A stretch of 64,000 bases of DNA from Fidelibacterota bacterium. Lineage in GTDB: Bacteria > Fidelibacterota > UBA8477 > JABMPR01. Of the stretch, positions 1 through 8,596 are shown piece by piece. A model generated the notes under the pieces. That model was not told where the DNA came from, searched no databases, and saw only the letters and a list, made by a program, of their open reading frames with translations. Both the position numbers and the translations under genes were made by a program. Location of the stretch: positions 248,001 through 312,000 of the forward strand of contig JABHBL010000022.1 of assembly GCA_018673925.1 (NCBI GenBank), read 5' to 3'. Numbering within the stretch: the stretch's first letter is position 1; each line of letters begins with the position of its first letter.

Positions 1-129
1 CGGGAGTTCAGCCGGAGAGCTTGTAGTGCAAGCTCGGAGACCAGAGAGGACAGCGTTAGCTGGACGAAAATGAAATCTCCCCGTTCCGACACCCTAAACC
101 CTGCCTATTTGGTGGGGTTTTTTGATTAA
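1..129 (+). other. Left-edge stretch, possible 3' end of an unidentified gene
   Basis: Frame 1 is open from the window edge to a TAA at 127-129, but the peptide resembles nothing I know and the terminator at 96-124 lies inside this frame, so coding is doubtful. The stretch also holds two small hairpins: GAGCTTG/CAAGCTC (17-23 with 29-35, five-base loop) and CAGC/GCTG (51-54 with 59-62). It could be the tail of an RNA or of a poorly conserved ORF that begins outside the window. No identification is possible. Confidence 0.2.
96..124 (+). terminator. Intrinsic terminator at the left edge
   Basis: Bases 96-105 pair with 111-120 (ten pairs, two of them G-T wobbles) around a five-base loop, followed by a short T run. 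It would end a plus-strand transcript that enters from the left. The interval 125-205 shows nothing else. Confidence 0.6.
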
Positions 130-205
130 CCACAGAGGTCGTAGATTATCCTAAATCCTTTGTTAGCTTTGTGATCCCTTTCAGAGACTCTGATTGAATT
201 CCTTG

Positions 206-682
206 CTACATGTCTCGTAAAGGAAGTGTGAAGTAGTGTCTAATTGAAGGAAGAAATCCTATTCCTAGAATCACCATTGCCCAGATCAGATAAAACACGT
301 GCAAAAATCCAAGCGGTACCCATTGAATCTGAACAATGATCCACACCATCAAGATGACCCCTGCAGCCAGAGACGCGGTCCAGGACCAGTGAAATGATCG
401 AAAAGGGTTGATCCTGTGAGGCAAGCTCCATGCAGGTTGCCTCCAAATCGAAAACGCCACAACCAAGGGATACACACCAATAAACACGAAAAGCAAAATA
501 CCTGGGAACAGAAAGTCTGTAAAAGGTGCTTCAGCAAGCAGGTTCAGTGGCAATTGAATTAGATGACCATCTGGTGCCACAATTAATGCTATGGCAGATA
601 CGGTGGCTCCTACGCCCAGGAGGAAATGCAGGATAACAAGTGTGGTAACTGCTTTAGGGTGATTATCCATAACTGGTCTCAT
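206..682 (-). CDS. Four-helix integral membrane protein of unknown function
   Basis: The 158-residue product is almost entirely hydrophobic and has about four transmembrane helices (roughly residues 12-34, 57-79, 100-122 and 127-147) with short polar loops. No catalytic motif is visible. I recognise a general type of small membrane protein common in Bacteroidetes-like genomes but no function. The ATG at 682 is supported by AAGGATC eight bases upstream; a second ATG four codons in is possible. It stands alone between the left edge and the VCBS-repeat gene, on the same strand as the latter. Confidence 0.7.
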   Translation of the reverse strand: MRPVMDNHPKAVTTLVILHFLLGVGATVSAIALIVAPDGHLIQLPLNLLAEAPFTDFLFPGILLFVFIGVYPLVVAFSIWRQPAWSLPHRINPFRSFHWSWTASLAAGVILMVWIIVQIQWVPLGFLHVFYLIWAMVILGIGFLPSIRHYFTLPLRDM

Positions 683-776
683 GATTTTTTGATCCTTTTC
701 AATAGGTACTGATTAGGGCGTTGCTTGGTCTTTGCTAGATATCATTTGAAGCATCTATAATAGAAAGAAAGACCAC

Positions 777-2690
777 TTATTTATTTACAACCATTTTCTT
801 GGTAGCTATATAGTCACCCATCTGGATTTGATATAAATATACTCCTGAGTTTAAGTAACTATTAAAAAGCTGGACACTGTACTGCCCTGGTAGTAATTCA
901 GTATCCACAGGTTTTGAGATAGATCTGCCGAGGATATCAAATATCTCTAAAATCACATGACCTGTTTCCTTTACATCAAACCTGATAGATGTGGATGGAT
1001 TAAACGGGTTAGGGTAGTTTTGCTCAAGACGACTGTCATTTGGTGTATTGATCGAATTTGTTACGCCAGTGACAGTCAGGTTTTCATACCAGGCAATTCT
1101 ATCACTACCCTTTGATGCGGATAGAATATCCATATCACCATCGCCGTCAATATCGCGGGCGTGTATAGAAGAAGCTCCATTACTATCATATGTTAGAACG
1201 TGCGTTAAAAATTCCCCCTGACCATCATTTTCATACCAGGCAATTTTACTATCTACTGAAGAGGCTGACAAAACATCCATGTCACCATCATTGTCCATGT
1301 CAGCTGCAAAAACTGATGATGCGCCATTTGCAACTGAACTAATAACGTGCGTGGAAAACTCTGTCATACCATCATTCTCGTACCACCTAATTTCGTCGTC
1401 ATGCATGGATGCTGAGAGAACATCCATGTCACCATCTCCATCAACATCGCAGGCGTGTACTGAAGAAGCCCCGATTGCATCAGAGCTAATGATGTGCATG
1501 GGAAACTGAAAGCCACCCACGTTTTCATACCAGGCAATTTTGCTGTCATAGATTGACGAAGACAAAATATCAACGTCTCCATCTCCATCAACGTCAGCGG
1601 CATATACGGATGAAGCTCTATCTGCAGCAGCAGTTACTATCCTACTGAGAAATGAGGCTTCACCAGTATTCTCATGCCATTGTATTTTGTTATCATAAGT
1701 GGAGGCTGAGAGAATATCTATATTACCATCATCATCAATATCGCTAGCATATACCGAGCTAGCTCCATTTGCATAAGTTGATATGATATGTGAGCTGAAA
1801 CCTTCGGTTCCATCATTCTCGTGCCATGCAATTATATCGTCATCAAATGAGGCCGACAACACATCTAAATCACCATCATTGTCAACATCGGTTGCATAAA
1901 CAGATGAGGCACCATCTACTTCAGCTGTGATGACATGAGTATTAAAATTTTCGTCACCATTATTCTCATACCAGGCGATGGTATTGTCATTCATAGAAGC
2001 AGAGAGGACATCCACATCACCATCATCATCAAGGTCAATAGAATAGACAGAGTTGACACCATCTGCGTAGGCATAAATAATATGGGGTGTAAATCCGCCA
2101 GACAGAGTATCCTCAGGATATGAAAAGGTTCCGTATTGTGTACTATCAATACGGACAGCAATCAGATCATCAGACCAATACCAGCCCCCATGGCTAAGGC
2201 CATTCAAATCATAGAAACCAATGTTGGAAACATATGAATAGGATTCCTCATTGATGATAATTTGTCCATTGTTGTAGTGTTTCTCATAACTACTTACTCC
2301 CGTACCCCAAAAATTAAAGGGTCCATCAATACCTTCATAAACATGGCCATTAGGGTGTTGCTCACCAGGCTCCAGGACCAAGTCCCAAAATGGTGTTTCC
2401 AGTGCAGTGTCAAAATCGAGCTGATAAACCATCATTTCCGTAGTGTCAATTCGTAGATACCCATGGGCTGAATGCTCATAATATTGGTAACCATCGAAAA
2501 TTGTATCTTGATATATTTCAAGCGTAAAGTATGACGGACTGCTTGAACCATCATCGTAATTACCATGTGTGCCTCTATACTCCCACTTATCACCAACATG
2601 TAGGGGAAAGAAACTTAGCTCAAATGTTGTGTCTACTTGACCATAAGCTGAAACCATGAATAAGAAGAGTAAGCATTTTCTAATTTGCAT
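777..2690 (-). CDS. Secreted FG-GAP/VCBS-repeat protein with type IX sorting domain
   Basis: A 637-residue exported protein. Residues 1-18 form a signal peptide ending in AYGQ. About 175 residues without a recognised domain follow, then seven tandem repeats of about 49 residues (about 194-536), each with a calcium-binding-like DxDxDGDxD core, a LSAS motif and a WYEN motif. This is the FG-GAP/VCBS type, expected to form a beta-propeller. Residues about 556-637 (beginning EQNYPNPFNPS) are a type A sorting domain of the type IX secretion system, so surface attachment or release is expected; porV lies in this window at 36731-38023. The start at 2690 is preferred over an upstream in-frame ATG at 2816 because AGGGGGA sits six bases before it and the signal peptide begins there; the upstream extension is an integrase remnant. 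Confidence 0.85.
   Translation of the reverse strand: MQIRKCLLFLFMVSAYGQVDTTFELSFFPLHVGDKWEYRGTHGNYDDGSSSPSYFTLEIYQDTIFDGYQYYEHSAHGYLRIDTTEMMVYQLDFDTALETPFWDLVLEPGEQHPNGHVYEGIDGPFNFWGTGVSSYEKHYNNGQIIINEESYSYVSNIGFYDLNGLSHGGWYWSDDLIAVRIDSTQYGTFSYPEDTLSGGFTPHIIYAYADGVNSVYSIDLDDDGDVDVLSASMNDNTIAWYENNGDENFNTHVITAEVDGASSVYATDVDNDGDLDVLSASFDDDIIAWHENDGTEGFSSHIISTYANGASSVYASDIDDDGNIDILSASTYDNKIQWHENTGEASFLSRIVTAAADRASSVYAADVDGDGDVDILSSSIYDSKIAWYENVGGFQFPMHIISSDAIGASSVHACDVDGDGDMDVLSASMHDDEIRWYENDGMTEFSTHVISSVANGASSVFAADMDNDGDMDVLSASSVDSKIAWYENDGQGEFLTHVLTYDSNGASSIHARDIDGDGDMDILSASKGSDRIAWYENLTVTGVTNSINTPNDSRLEQNYPNPFNPSTSIRFDVKETGHVILEIFDILGRSISKPVDTELLPGQYSVQLFNSYLNSGVYLYQIQMGDYIATKKMVVNK
1083..2111 (-). 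repeat. Seven tandem ~147-bp coding repeats (FG-GAP/VCBS)
   Basis: Seven consecutive units of about 49 codons within the surface-protein gene share the phrases ASSVYA, D(V/I)DxDGDxD(V/I)LSAS and IAWYEN. The units differ by substitutions rather than being perfect copies, so this is an old but still regular array. Such arrays can change length by recombination. Confidence 0.85.
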
Positions 2691-2894
2691 GTTTGATCCC
2701 CCTACTAATATAAGTGTATCAAATGAGTGACGGAAAGTATGATAGGTAATCGGATGGGTCAAGGCGCATTTATCAACAGAAAGTTCAATTGCGCGTTGTA
2801 TGATGGGAAGGTCCATGTGATGACAAAAGTACCGTATATCTCGACTCCGGAATTTCCTGGAACATCCTGGTAATTTTCGGGTAAATTGAAGACA
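2691..2894 (-). pseudogene. Remnant of an integron-type tyrosine recombinase (IntI-like) C-terminus
   Basis: Reading the minus strand from a TGA at 2895-2897 down to 2691 gives 68 codons that resemble the catalytic C-terminal part of integron integrases: an xHHM segment (from about 2822), a QRA helix, the spaced TxPxT segment, the catalytic box HTFRHSF (about 2721-2741, containing the HxxR pair) and TxxLxxGG. The N-terminal two thirds, the second catalytic His/Trp and the final Tyr box are missing, and the frame runs directly into the signal peptide of the downstream VCBS protein. It is therefore a decayed fragment, not an active recombinase. IntI rather than XerC/D is suggested by the HHM-x(6)-QRA context; this is by-eye similarity only. 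Confidence 0.6.
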
Positions 2895-2948
2895 TCAATC
2901 ATTTGAAATGATCAATCAAAATCATTAGTCAATTAAAAGGAGAAGGAA

Positions 2949-3320
2949 ATGACCCTTAAAGAGAAACTAGAGCTTTTATGGAAATACCTGTTTCTGGCAG
3001 TCATCGTATTTGCATTATTTCAGTTCGGTAGAACCCACAAATCAAGAGCAATGTACCACGATTTCAAGGGAGATCACGGAAATAAGATGATGTGGTATAG
3101 TGATGAGAATTGCGATACAGATAAAATGAATGTTGATGTTGAAATTGAAAAATTTGCTGATGGTGATTCCGTTATTAAAGTGATTATCAATGGAGAAACC
3201 ATGGATCTGGATGATCTTGAACAACTTGATGAAAATATTTTTATCAAAAAAATAAAGCATGATGGTGGTGGTAAAGAACATAAAGTCAAGGTTATCAAAA
3301 AGAAGATGTCCAATAAATAG
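2949..3320 (+). CDS. Small membrane-anchored protein of unknown function
   Basis: A 123-residue protein with one hydrophobic segment near the N-terminus (about residues 12-25) and a hydrophilic C-terminal part of about 95 residues with alternating charged beta-like stretches and a Lys/His-rich tail. No family is recognised. The ATG at 2949 is preceded by a strong AAGGAGAAGGA ribosome binding site. It is monocistronic: the intrinsic terminator at 3335-3366 follows 15 bases after the stop and is shared with the converging glycosidase gene. Confidence 0.7.
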   Translation: MTLKEKLELLWKYLFLAVIVFALFQFGRTHKSRAMYHDFKGDHGNKMMWYSDENCDTDKMNVDVEIEKFADGDSVIKVIINGETMDLDDLEQLDENIFIKKIKHDGGGKEHKVKVIKKKMSNK

Positions 3321-3334
3321 TAAAACTTCTTCAG

Positions 3335-3366
3335 AAAAAAAAGGCGAGTATTCCTCGCCTTTTTTT
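3335..3366. terminator. Bidirectional intrinsic terminator
   Basis: AGGCGAG pairs with CTCGCCT around a five-base loop (TATTC), with an A run before and a T run after, so it can stop transcription from both sides. It lies between the converging genes at 2949-3320 (+) and 3387-4337 (-). Confidence 0.9.
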
Positions 3367-3386
3367 ATATCAATATTTTGTTAACG

Positions 3387-4337
3387 CTATTTTGAATATA
3401 CAGCTATGGCAGACATCACTTCCCGTTCAACTGTTTTACCTGCTGGTCGATTGAGCAGCATCCCATTTACCACCAGTGCAGATGAACCGCCCCCATCAAG
3501 ATTGATGGCATCTTCGCATCCTAACTCCTGCATAATATTTGCCAGCTCAGGTAAATCAACGCCGCGACTAATCAACTGTCTCCCATCCACCAGCAAGAGA
3601 ATTAAATCGCCTTCAGGGGTCACTCCTGCGGCTGTACGAGGATGGACTTCTGGTATACTTGTTCCAAAGAATACTTCTTCATTGATGGGAATAAACACTT
3701 CCCCATCTCGCATGAGGAGTGGACCAGCTCCCAGGATATCGCGGTAAGGCCATAGTTTTCGATGAATATTATCTTTCTGTTCGCCTGGCTGGCCAGGAAT
3801 ATTCTCAATCCCTTGCGCCCAACTAAAAACAGAATCACCAGAAGAAGAAACCCAATTTATTTCAACACCATTATTGGCACTGAAACCAATTGCAGATCGA
3901 TGAAGATAAAACCTTTCTTCGTTTCGTAGCACTGATGAGGTGGCAGCGTGTATCAACTCGCCATCAACTTTCAATAGCCCTACATGTTTCGCTGGGTTTA
4001 GATCCATCCTGAAATAACCGCCATTTATCATGACAGGCACGTCAAGGCGTTGTGCGAATTCTGAAACAGTTTCTCTTGCATCAAAATCGCTGGAAACGAC
4101 AACACGACTCTCAATTTCGGGAAGTGATTCTTTAACATGGACGTACCAGGCTCTGAGATTGGCACCAACATGAACGGATTGATAGACTAGTATACCCTCA
4201 GGCAAGTCACGATTAATTGAATCAATCACAGTCCACTCAAGACCAAGTCCAGGATATTTAGCGGAAGAATTGCCAGAAGTATTACAACCTGATAGCAGTA
4301 TGATGGCTAGTAACGAGAAGAGAATTCGATTAAACAT
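3387..4337 (-). CDS. Phosphodiester glycosidase (NAGPA/DUF2233 family) lipoprotein
   Basis: A 316-residue protein with a lipoprotein signal (LLSGC, Cys about 18), so it is membrane-tethered. The rest is a phosphodiester glycosidase domain, named after the human lysosomal uncovering enzyme NAGPA and found in bacteria as YngK-like proteins. Typical marks are MINGGYF near residue 108, LLLVDGRQ about 250-257 and LDGGGSSALVVNG about 280-292, followed by the closing sequence MSAIAVY. Substrate in this organism is unknown; cleavage of sugar-phosphodiester linkages in envelope polymers is the family expectation. ATG at 4343 or TTG at 4346 are also possible starts; none has a clear ribosome binding site. 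It is followed by a terminator and preceded by the EamA permease 50 bases away. Confidence 0.75.
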   Translation of the reverse strand: MFNRILFSLLAIILLSGCNTSGNSSAKYPGLGLEWTVIDSINRDLPEGILVYQSVHVGANLRAWYVHVKESLPEIESRVVVSSDFDARETVSEFAQRLDVPVMINGGYFRMDLNPAKHVGLLKVDGELIHAATSSVLRNEERFYLHRSAIGFSANNGVEINWVSSSGDSVFSWAQGIENIPGQPGEQKDNIHRKLWPYRDILGAGPLLMRDGEVFIPINEEVFFGTSIPEVHPRTAAGVTPEGDLILLLVDGRQLISRGVDLPELANIMQELGCEDAINLDGGGSSALVVNGMLLNRPAGKTVEREVMSAIAVYSK

Positions 4338-4387
4338 TATCATCAATATAGTTTAATTCTAACCAAAATCGAAAACCGAATATTGGA

Positions 4388-5275
4388 TTAATTACTTTTC
4401 TTTGCAGAGTTAATCAGAAATACAGCAATAATGGATAATGTGCCACCAAGGAGAACATTTAGTTTTAAGGGTTCATTCAGTATGAGCATGCTGAATAATA
4501 ACGCACTCAAAGGCACCGTAAAAATAAATGCTGAGGCTTTCTCAGAACCTAGACGTGAGGCTGCAATAAAATATGCTGTGGTGGCAAAGGCCATAGCACC
4601 CACGGAGATTGAAAGAAGGTTTAACCAAAAACTCAATCCCATAGTGAATACGGTTAATAATGCTGTGGCATCTACAAAAAACAATGAAAGACCGGCACTA
4701 ATCAGATATAGCCAGAAGCTATAGGTTAGCGTACTCATGTGCTGATTAATCTTTGAGGATATGAGCGTCAGAAAGGCCCATGTGCTTGCACACAATACAA
4801 AATATTGATTCCCACTTGTGAAAATAGCTGACCAACCGTCCTGCCAGACATTAATCAGTATACTGCCTCCAAATATTCCCAGGATCAGACCGCCCAATGA
4901 GCGACCTTTTGGCAATTTCTTGTGAACTACTGAGATAAGCAAGAACGTGAATACTGGATTGAGCGTGGTTACTAACACCCCACCAGCTCCTGCTGCACCA
5001 AGCTTAGTCCCAGTAAAATAAAAATGATTGTATAGAATAAGAAAAACTGAACTTGCCAGAATAGAGGGTAGCCCTGCACGGGTTATTCTCCATTCAACAC
5101 CTCGCAATATCAAAGTTAACCACATAAATATTCCAGCGATAAAAAAGCGCCAGAACATGAGGATGGGAATGCTGGTATAATTTCCCAGAATCTTCCCATT
5201 GGTCCACGATAGCCCCCACAATACCATGGCGAGAATCATAATAAAATATAGAAAGGTATTTTCTGATCTTTTCAT
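4388..5275 (-). CDS. EamA/DMT-superfamily permease
   Basis: A 295-residue protein with ten predicted transmembrane helices, arranged as two five-helix EamA halves (about residues 8-140 and 155-290). The N-terminal MVLWGLSW segment and the FxGxxLGAAGAG-like stretch are typical of drug/metabolite transporters. Substrates of this superfamily range from amino acids to nucleotide sugars and cannot be told from the sequence. The start has no strong ribosome binding site. It lies downstream of the malic enzyme but is separated from it by an intrinsic terminator (5316-5351). Confidence 0.8.
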   Translation of the reverse strand: MKRSENTFLYFIMILAMVLWGLSWTNGKILGNYTSIPILMFWRFFIAGIFMWLTLILRGVEWRITRAGLPSILASSVFLILYNHFYFTGTKLGAAGAGGVLVTTLNPVFTFLLISVVHKKLPKGRSLGGLILGIFGGSILINVWQDGWSAIFTSGNQYFVLCASTWAFLTLISSKINQHMSTLTYSFWLYLISAGLSLFFVDATALLTVFTMGLSFWLNLLSISVGAMAFATTAYFIAASRLGSEKASAFIFTVPLSALLFSMLILNEPLKLNVLLGGTLSIIAVFLINSAKKSN

Positions 5276-5315
5276 CTGACAGGTTAATCAAGGGAACTGA
5301 ATTTACCCCAGAAGA

Positions 5316-5351
5316 AATAAAAGAGTCCCCACCAATTTCTTGATGGAGACT
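5316..5351 (-). terminator. Intrinsic terminator of the malic enzyme gene
   Basis: On the minus strand AGTCTCCATC (5351-5342) pairs with GGTGGGGACT (5333-5324), ten pairs with wobbles and an eight-base loop, followed by CTTTTATTT. It begins about 24 bases after the malic enzyme stop codon. Confidence 0.75.
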
Positions 5352-5374
5352 TTTCATTGAGTTATGGCTAGTTT

Positions 5375-7072
5375 TTACTCTGAAGCAGCAACGTAGCGTG
5401 GGTAAACGGGTACAAACATATTTTCCTTTACCCAAGCCTTAACATTCTTCGGTCTTTCAACTCGAGCCAGCCCCTCGTCAAAGGCCATTTCGCAAACTGC
5501 CGTGGCTATAGTCAGAGAGATCTTTCTAATTTTCCGTAGGTCGGGATATACTGTTCTGAGGGATAGTTCTTCCTCAGTGACCATGTCTGCTAGTGTCTTG
5601 GCTGCCATATAGAACATGGCATCAGTTACTTTCTTGGCCTGGCATAATGAAGCACCTAACCCCACTCCAGGAAAAATGAACATATTGTTGCCTTGTCCTG
5701 GGACATAGATTTTCCCACGCATTCTCACTGGATCAAAGGGACTACCACTGGCAAAGATTGCTTTGCCTTTTGTCCATTTATAAGCCTGTTGGGCGGTACA
5801 CTCGGATTTAGTTGTAGGATTGGATAACGCAAAAATGATGGGCTGTTTAGAGAATTTCATCATTTCCTTGACTATGGGTTCGGTAAATGTCTGACCCTGA
5901 CCGCTAACACCAACCAGGATGGTTGGTTTCACAGCCTTGATGACGTCCATGAGATTGTCGATAAGATCTTCATCCCGGGCATAGGGAACTTTGTGATCCT
6001 GGAGAGGACGGGGACCATTCTTGACAACCAATCCCTGGCTATCAATCAACCAGAAAAGTTTTCTGGCTTCTGCTTCACTCATCCCACTCTCTTCAACAAT
6101 TCCAGCCACAATCATGTCAGCAATACCTACTGCTGCTGACCCAGCGCCGTAAAAAATGATACGCTGATCAGAAAGTTTCTCCTTTTTCATACGCATCCCA
6201 CCAAGAAGACCAGATAGCGCAACAGCACCTGTGCCCTGGATGTCATCATTAAAGCACAATACTTCTTCTCTGTATTTGTTCAGTATTGGGAAAGCATGAT
6301 CATTTGTAAAATCTTCCCATTGAATCAAAGCCTTGGGCCATCTACTCTGCACTGCCTTGACAAATTCATCCACGATCTCATAGTATTCATCATCATCAAT
6401 ACGGTGCTGATTGAGTCCCAGATAGAGGGGATCGGCCAGCAATTCTTCATTGTTGGTTCCAGTATCAAGCAGAATTGGTAATGTCTTACAGGGATATACA
6501 CCACCACCAGCAACATAGAGAGCTAGTTTACCGATTGGTATACCCATACCATTAGCACCCAGATCTCCTAAACCAAGAATTCTGGATCCATCTGAAATCA
6601 CAATAATATCAATTTCATCTTGATTCCAGTTATTAAAAATGTCGCGGATCTGCCCTTTGTCTTTGGCACTGATGTACATGCCGCGATTCTTGCGGTAGAT
6701 GTGTCCAAATTGTTGACAGGCTGCACCTACAACAGGTGTATAGACGATGGGTGTCATCTCCATCAAATTCTCTGTAAGTACCTTATAATAGAGAGTCTCG
6801 TTTCTATCATGAAGACTGGTAAGGAAGATGAATTTCTCCAAAGGATCAGTTTTACGCTGATAGTTCTCCAGAACTCGAACAACCTGTTCCTCAATATCCA
6901 CTACTTTAGGTGGAACCAGTCCTTGAAGACCCAACTCCTTGCGCTCATCCTCGGAAAAGGCTGTTCCTTTATTGAGCAATGGCTCATTAAGGACATCAGT
7001 ACCTCTGATGATCACTTCAAGCGGTTCATCCATGCTTTCCATCTGATAGCGACGTTTTTTTACGATTCCCAT
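5375..7072 (-). CDS. maeA: NAD-dependent malic enzyme (oxidative decarboxylation of malate)
   Basis: At 565 residues it has the length of the large SfcA/eukaryotic type malic enzymes that convert malate plus NAD+ to pyruvate, CO2 and NADH. The catalytic Tyr is in YTPVVG (about 111) and the catalytic Lys in GIPIGKLALY (about 182). EDF about 253-255 and NDDIQGTG about 275-282 supply the metal ligands, and the Rossmann fingerprint GAGSAAVG is about 309-316. NAD preference is a family inference. The ATG at 7072 follows AGGGGAAG at good spacing. The gene is monocistronic, ends at its own terminator and diverges from the OFA transporter. Together they suggest handling of organic acids, but the functional link is inferred. 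Confidence 0.93.
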   Translation of the reverse strand: MGIVKKRRYQMESMDEPLEVIIRGTDVLNEPLLNKGTAFSEDERKELGLQGLVPPKVVDIEEQVVRVLENYQRKTDPLEKFIFLTSLHDRNETLYYKVLTENLMEMTPIVYTPVVGAACQQFGHIYRKNRGMYISAKDKGQIRDIFNNWNQDEIDIIVISDGSRILGLGDLGANGMGIPIGKLALYVAGGGVYPCKTLPILLDTGTNNEELLADPLYLGLNQHRIDDDEYYEIVDEFVKAVQSRWPKALIQWEDFTNDHAFPILNKYREEVLCFNDDIQGTGAVALSGLLGGMRMKKEKLSDQRIIFYGAGSAAVGIADMIVAGIVEESGMSEAEARKLFWLIDSQGLVVKNGPRPLQDHKVPYARDEDLIDNLMDVIKAVKPTILVGVSGQGQTFTEPIVKEMMKFSKQPIIFALSNPTTKSECTAQQAYKWTKGKAIFASGSPFDPVRMRGKIYVPGQGNNMFIFPGVGLGASLCQAKKVTDAMFYMAAKTLADMVTEEELSLRTVYPDLRKIRKISLTIATAVCEMAFDEGLARVERPKNVKAWVKENMFVPVYPRYVAASE

Positions 7073-7271
7073 GATCTTCCCCTTTTAAAACTATTAATAA
7101 ACATTAAGGGACACAATGTGCCGAAGTGAACCCTTTGCTAGTGTTGATCTTTCATGTTGACATAATTATGCAAAAATGATGCAAGCTTGGCACTATTCAT
7201 GCAAATAAAATTCGACGATTAGAGATTTTTTAATCAACACAGATTCATTTTTTTAAAATAGCGGAGGGACA

Positions 7272-8519
7272 ATGGAAATTAAAAATCGTTGGTTTGTTGT
7301 TTTGGGGGCAGTTCTCATTCAGTTAGCCTTGGGGGCAATTTACGCATGGTCAGTATTCACTCCATCACTGGTTGATGCAGGTTGGACAAAAGCTATGACA
7401 CAGGCTGTTTTTGCAACAGGCCTGTTCTTTTTTGCAGTTGTCATGGTCATCGCAGGACGAATTATGCCAAAATTGGGACCTCGTAAGGTTGCCATGTCGG
7501 GTGGATTTGTTTTAGGTTCAGGATATCTGTTGGCAGGACTATTTGGTGGCACAAATTTTATAGCACTTCTCATATTTATCGGAATGATTGGTGGAGCTGG
7601 AATCGGTCTTGCCTATGTAGTTCCAATCGCAGTTGGTATGCGTTGGTTTCCAGATAAAAAAGGATTGATCACAGGACTGGCGGTTTCTGGTTTTGGCTTT
7701 GGTGCAACATTATGGGTTAAGCTAGCTGGGTCATGGGGTTCCCTGATTGCTCTATATGGACTCAGTACCACCTTTACGGCTCTGGGTGCAATCTTCATGC
7801 TTATGATCCTGGTTGGTGGTATCTGGATGATTTTTCCACCAGAAGGATGGTTACCTGCAGGATACACATTGCCAGTCGCTTCTGATGGATCAGCTATCAG
7901 CGATGAGAACCAATTCAATAGTACTGAAATGCTAAAGACCCCACAGTTTCACTTTATCTCAATGACGTTTGCTTTTGGCGCCAGTGCTGGGCTTATGAGT
8001 ATTGGTCTCATGAAATTATGGCCCATGGTTGCCTTAACAGGCAATGGTATTGATAAAGTGGCTGCCAGCGCGATTGCTGGAACTGCTATGGCTGTATTCT
8101 TCTCCCTTGCTAATGGTCTGGGACGCATTGCCTGGGGTGCCATCAGTGACAAGCTGGGTCGTAAGCAATCCATTGTGATTATGATGGCCACACAAGGTGT
8201 CTTTGTCATTCTGTTTCAATGGATGGCTGGAACCCCTGCCCTCCTATATCTAGGGGCAACACTGATTGGTTTTAATTTTGGTGGAAATTTCTCACTCTTC
8301 CCAACTATTACGGCTGATACATTTGGCACAAAGTTTATCGGACAGAATTACGGGTGGATATTTTTAGCCTATGGCTTTGGTGGAATACTAGGTCCAATTA
8401 TGGGTGGCTGGCTTGGAGACATGGGTAACTTCCCACTGGCCTTCACCATTTGTGGAATACTCTGTTTAATTGCCGCAGTCATTATGTCACAGATAAAGCC
8501 TGCTACAAAAACAGTCTAG
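7272..8519 (+). CDS. OFA-family major facilitator (oxalate/formate antiporter-like)
   Basis: A 415-residue, 12-helix MFS protein. The opening NRWFVVLGAVLIQLALGAIY and YAWSVF are the hallmark of the OFA (oxalate:formate antiporter) family; the MFS loop motif LGPRK follows helix 2 (about residues 72-76), and the repeat LGRKQ occurs in the second half (about 295). The family exchanges small mono- and dicarboxylates, and many members turn out to be pyruvate, lactate or formate carriers, so the substrate is uncertain. ATG at 7272 has GGAGGG four bases upstream. It diverges from malic enzyme (a pyruvate producer), which makes a carboxylate substrate attractive, and ends in a strong terminator. Confidence 0.85.
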   Translation: MEIKNRWFVVLGAVLIQLALGAIYAWSVFTPSLVDAGWTKAMTQAVFATGLFFFAVVMVIAGRIMPKLGPRKVAMSGGFVLGSGYLLAGLFGGTNFIALLIFIGMIGGAGIGLAYVVPIAVGMRWFPDKKGLITGLAVSGFGFGATLWVKLAGSWGSLIALYGLSTTFTALGAIFMLMILVGGIWMIFPPEGWLPAGYTLPVASDGSAISDENQFNSTEMLKTPQFHFISMTFAFGASAGLMSIGLMKLWPMVALTGNGIDKVAASAIAGTAMAVFFSLANGLGRIAWGAISDKLGRKQSIVIMMATQGVFVILFQWMAGTPALLYLGATLIGFNFGGNFSLFPTITADTFGTKFIGQNYGWIFLAYGFGGILGPIMGGWLGDMGNFPLAFTICGILCLIAAVIMSQIKPATKTV

Positions 8520-8540
8520 ATCCAGCACCAATTACAGATT

Positions 8541-8572
8541 AAAAAAGAGACAGCATTTGCTGTCTCTTTTTT
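8541..8572. terminator. Intrinsic terminator between converging genes
   Basis: A perfect 14-bp inverted repeat (8541-8554 with 8559-8572, core GAGACAGC/GCTGTCTC) with a four-base loop, A run before and T run after. It serves the OFA transporter on the plus strand and can also stop mtaB transcripts from the minus strand. Confidence 0.9.
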
Positions 8573-8596
8573 GTTGTCAAGTTTTTACCTGGATGG

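Noticed and set aside
726..775. TGGTCTTT/AAAGACCA inverted repeat after the VCBS gene
   Set aside because: The loop of 34 bases is too long and no T run follows, so it is not a convincing terminator.
1279..1509. Plus-strand open frames inside the VCBS gene
   Set aside because: They are antisense shadows of the repeat units, low-complexity and without ribosome binding sites.
777..2816. 679-residue version of the VCBS protein starting at 2816
   Set aside because: Its first 42 residues are integrase-like and would precede, not form, the signal peptide; the ribosome binding site and signal peptide fix the start at 2690.
4376..4385. ACCGAATATT, also present in the porV hairpin
   Set aside because: Only one half-site is present here and no partner arm is nearby; probably chance in AT-rich DNA.
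7157..7185. TTGACA upstream of the OFA transporter as a promoter
   Set aside because: No acceptable -10 element lies 16-18 bases downstream.
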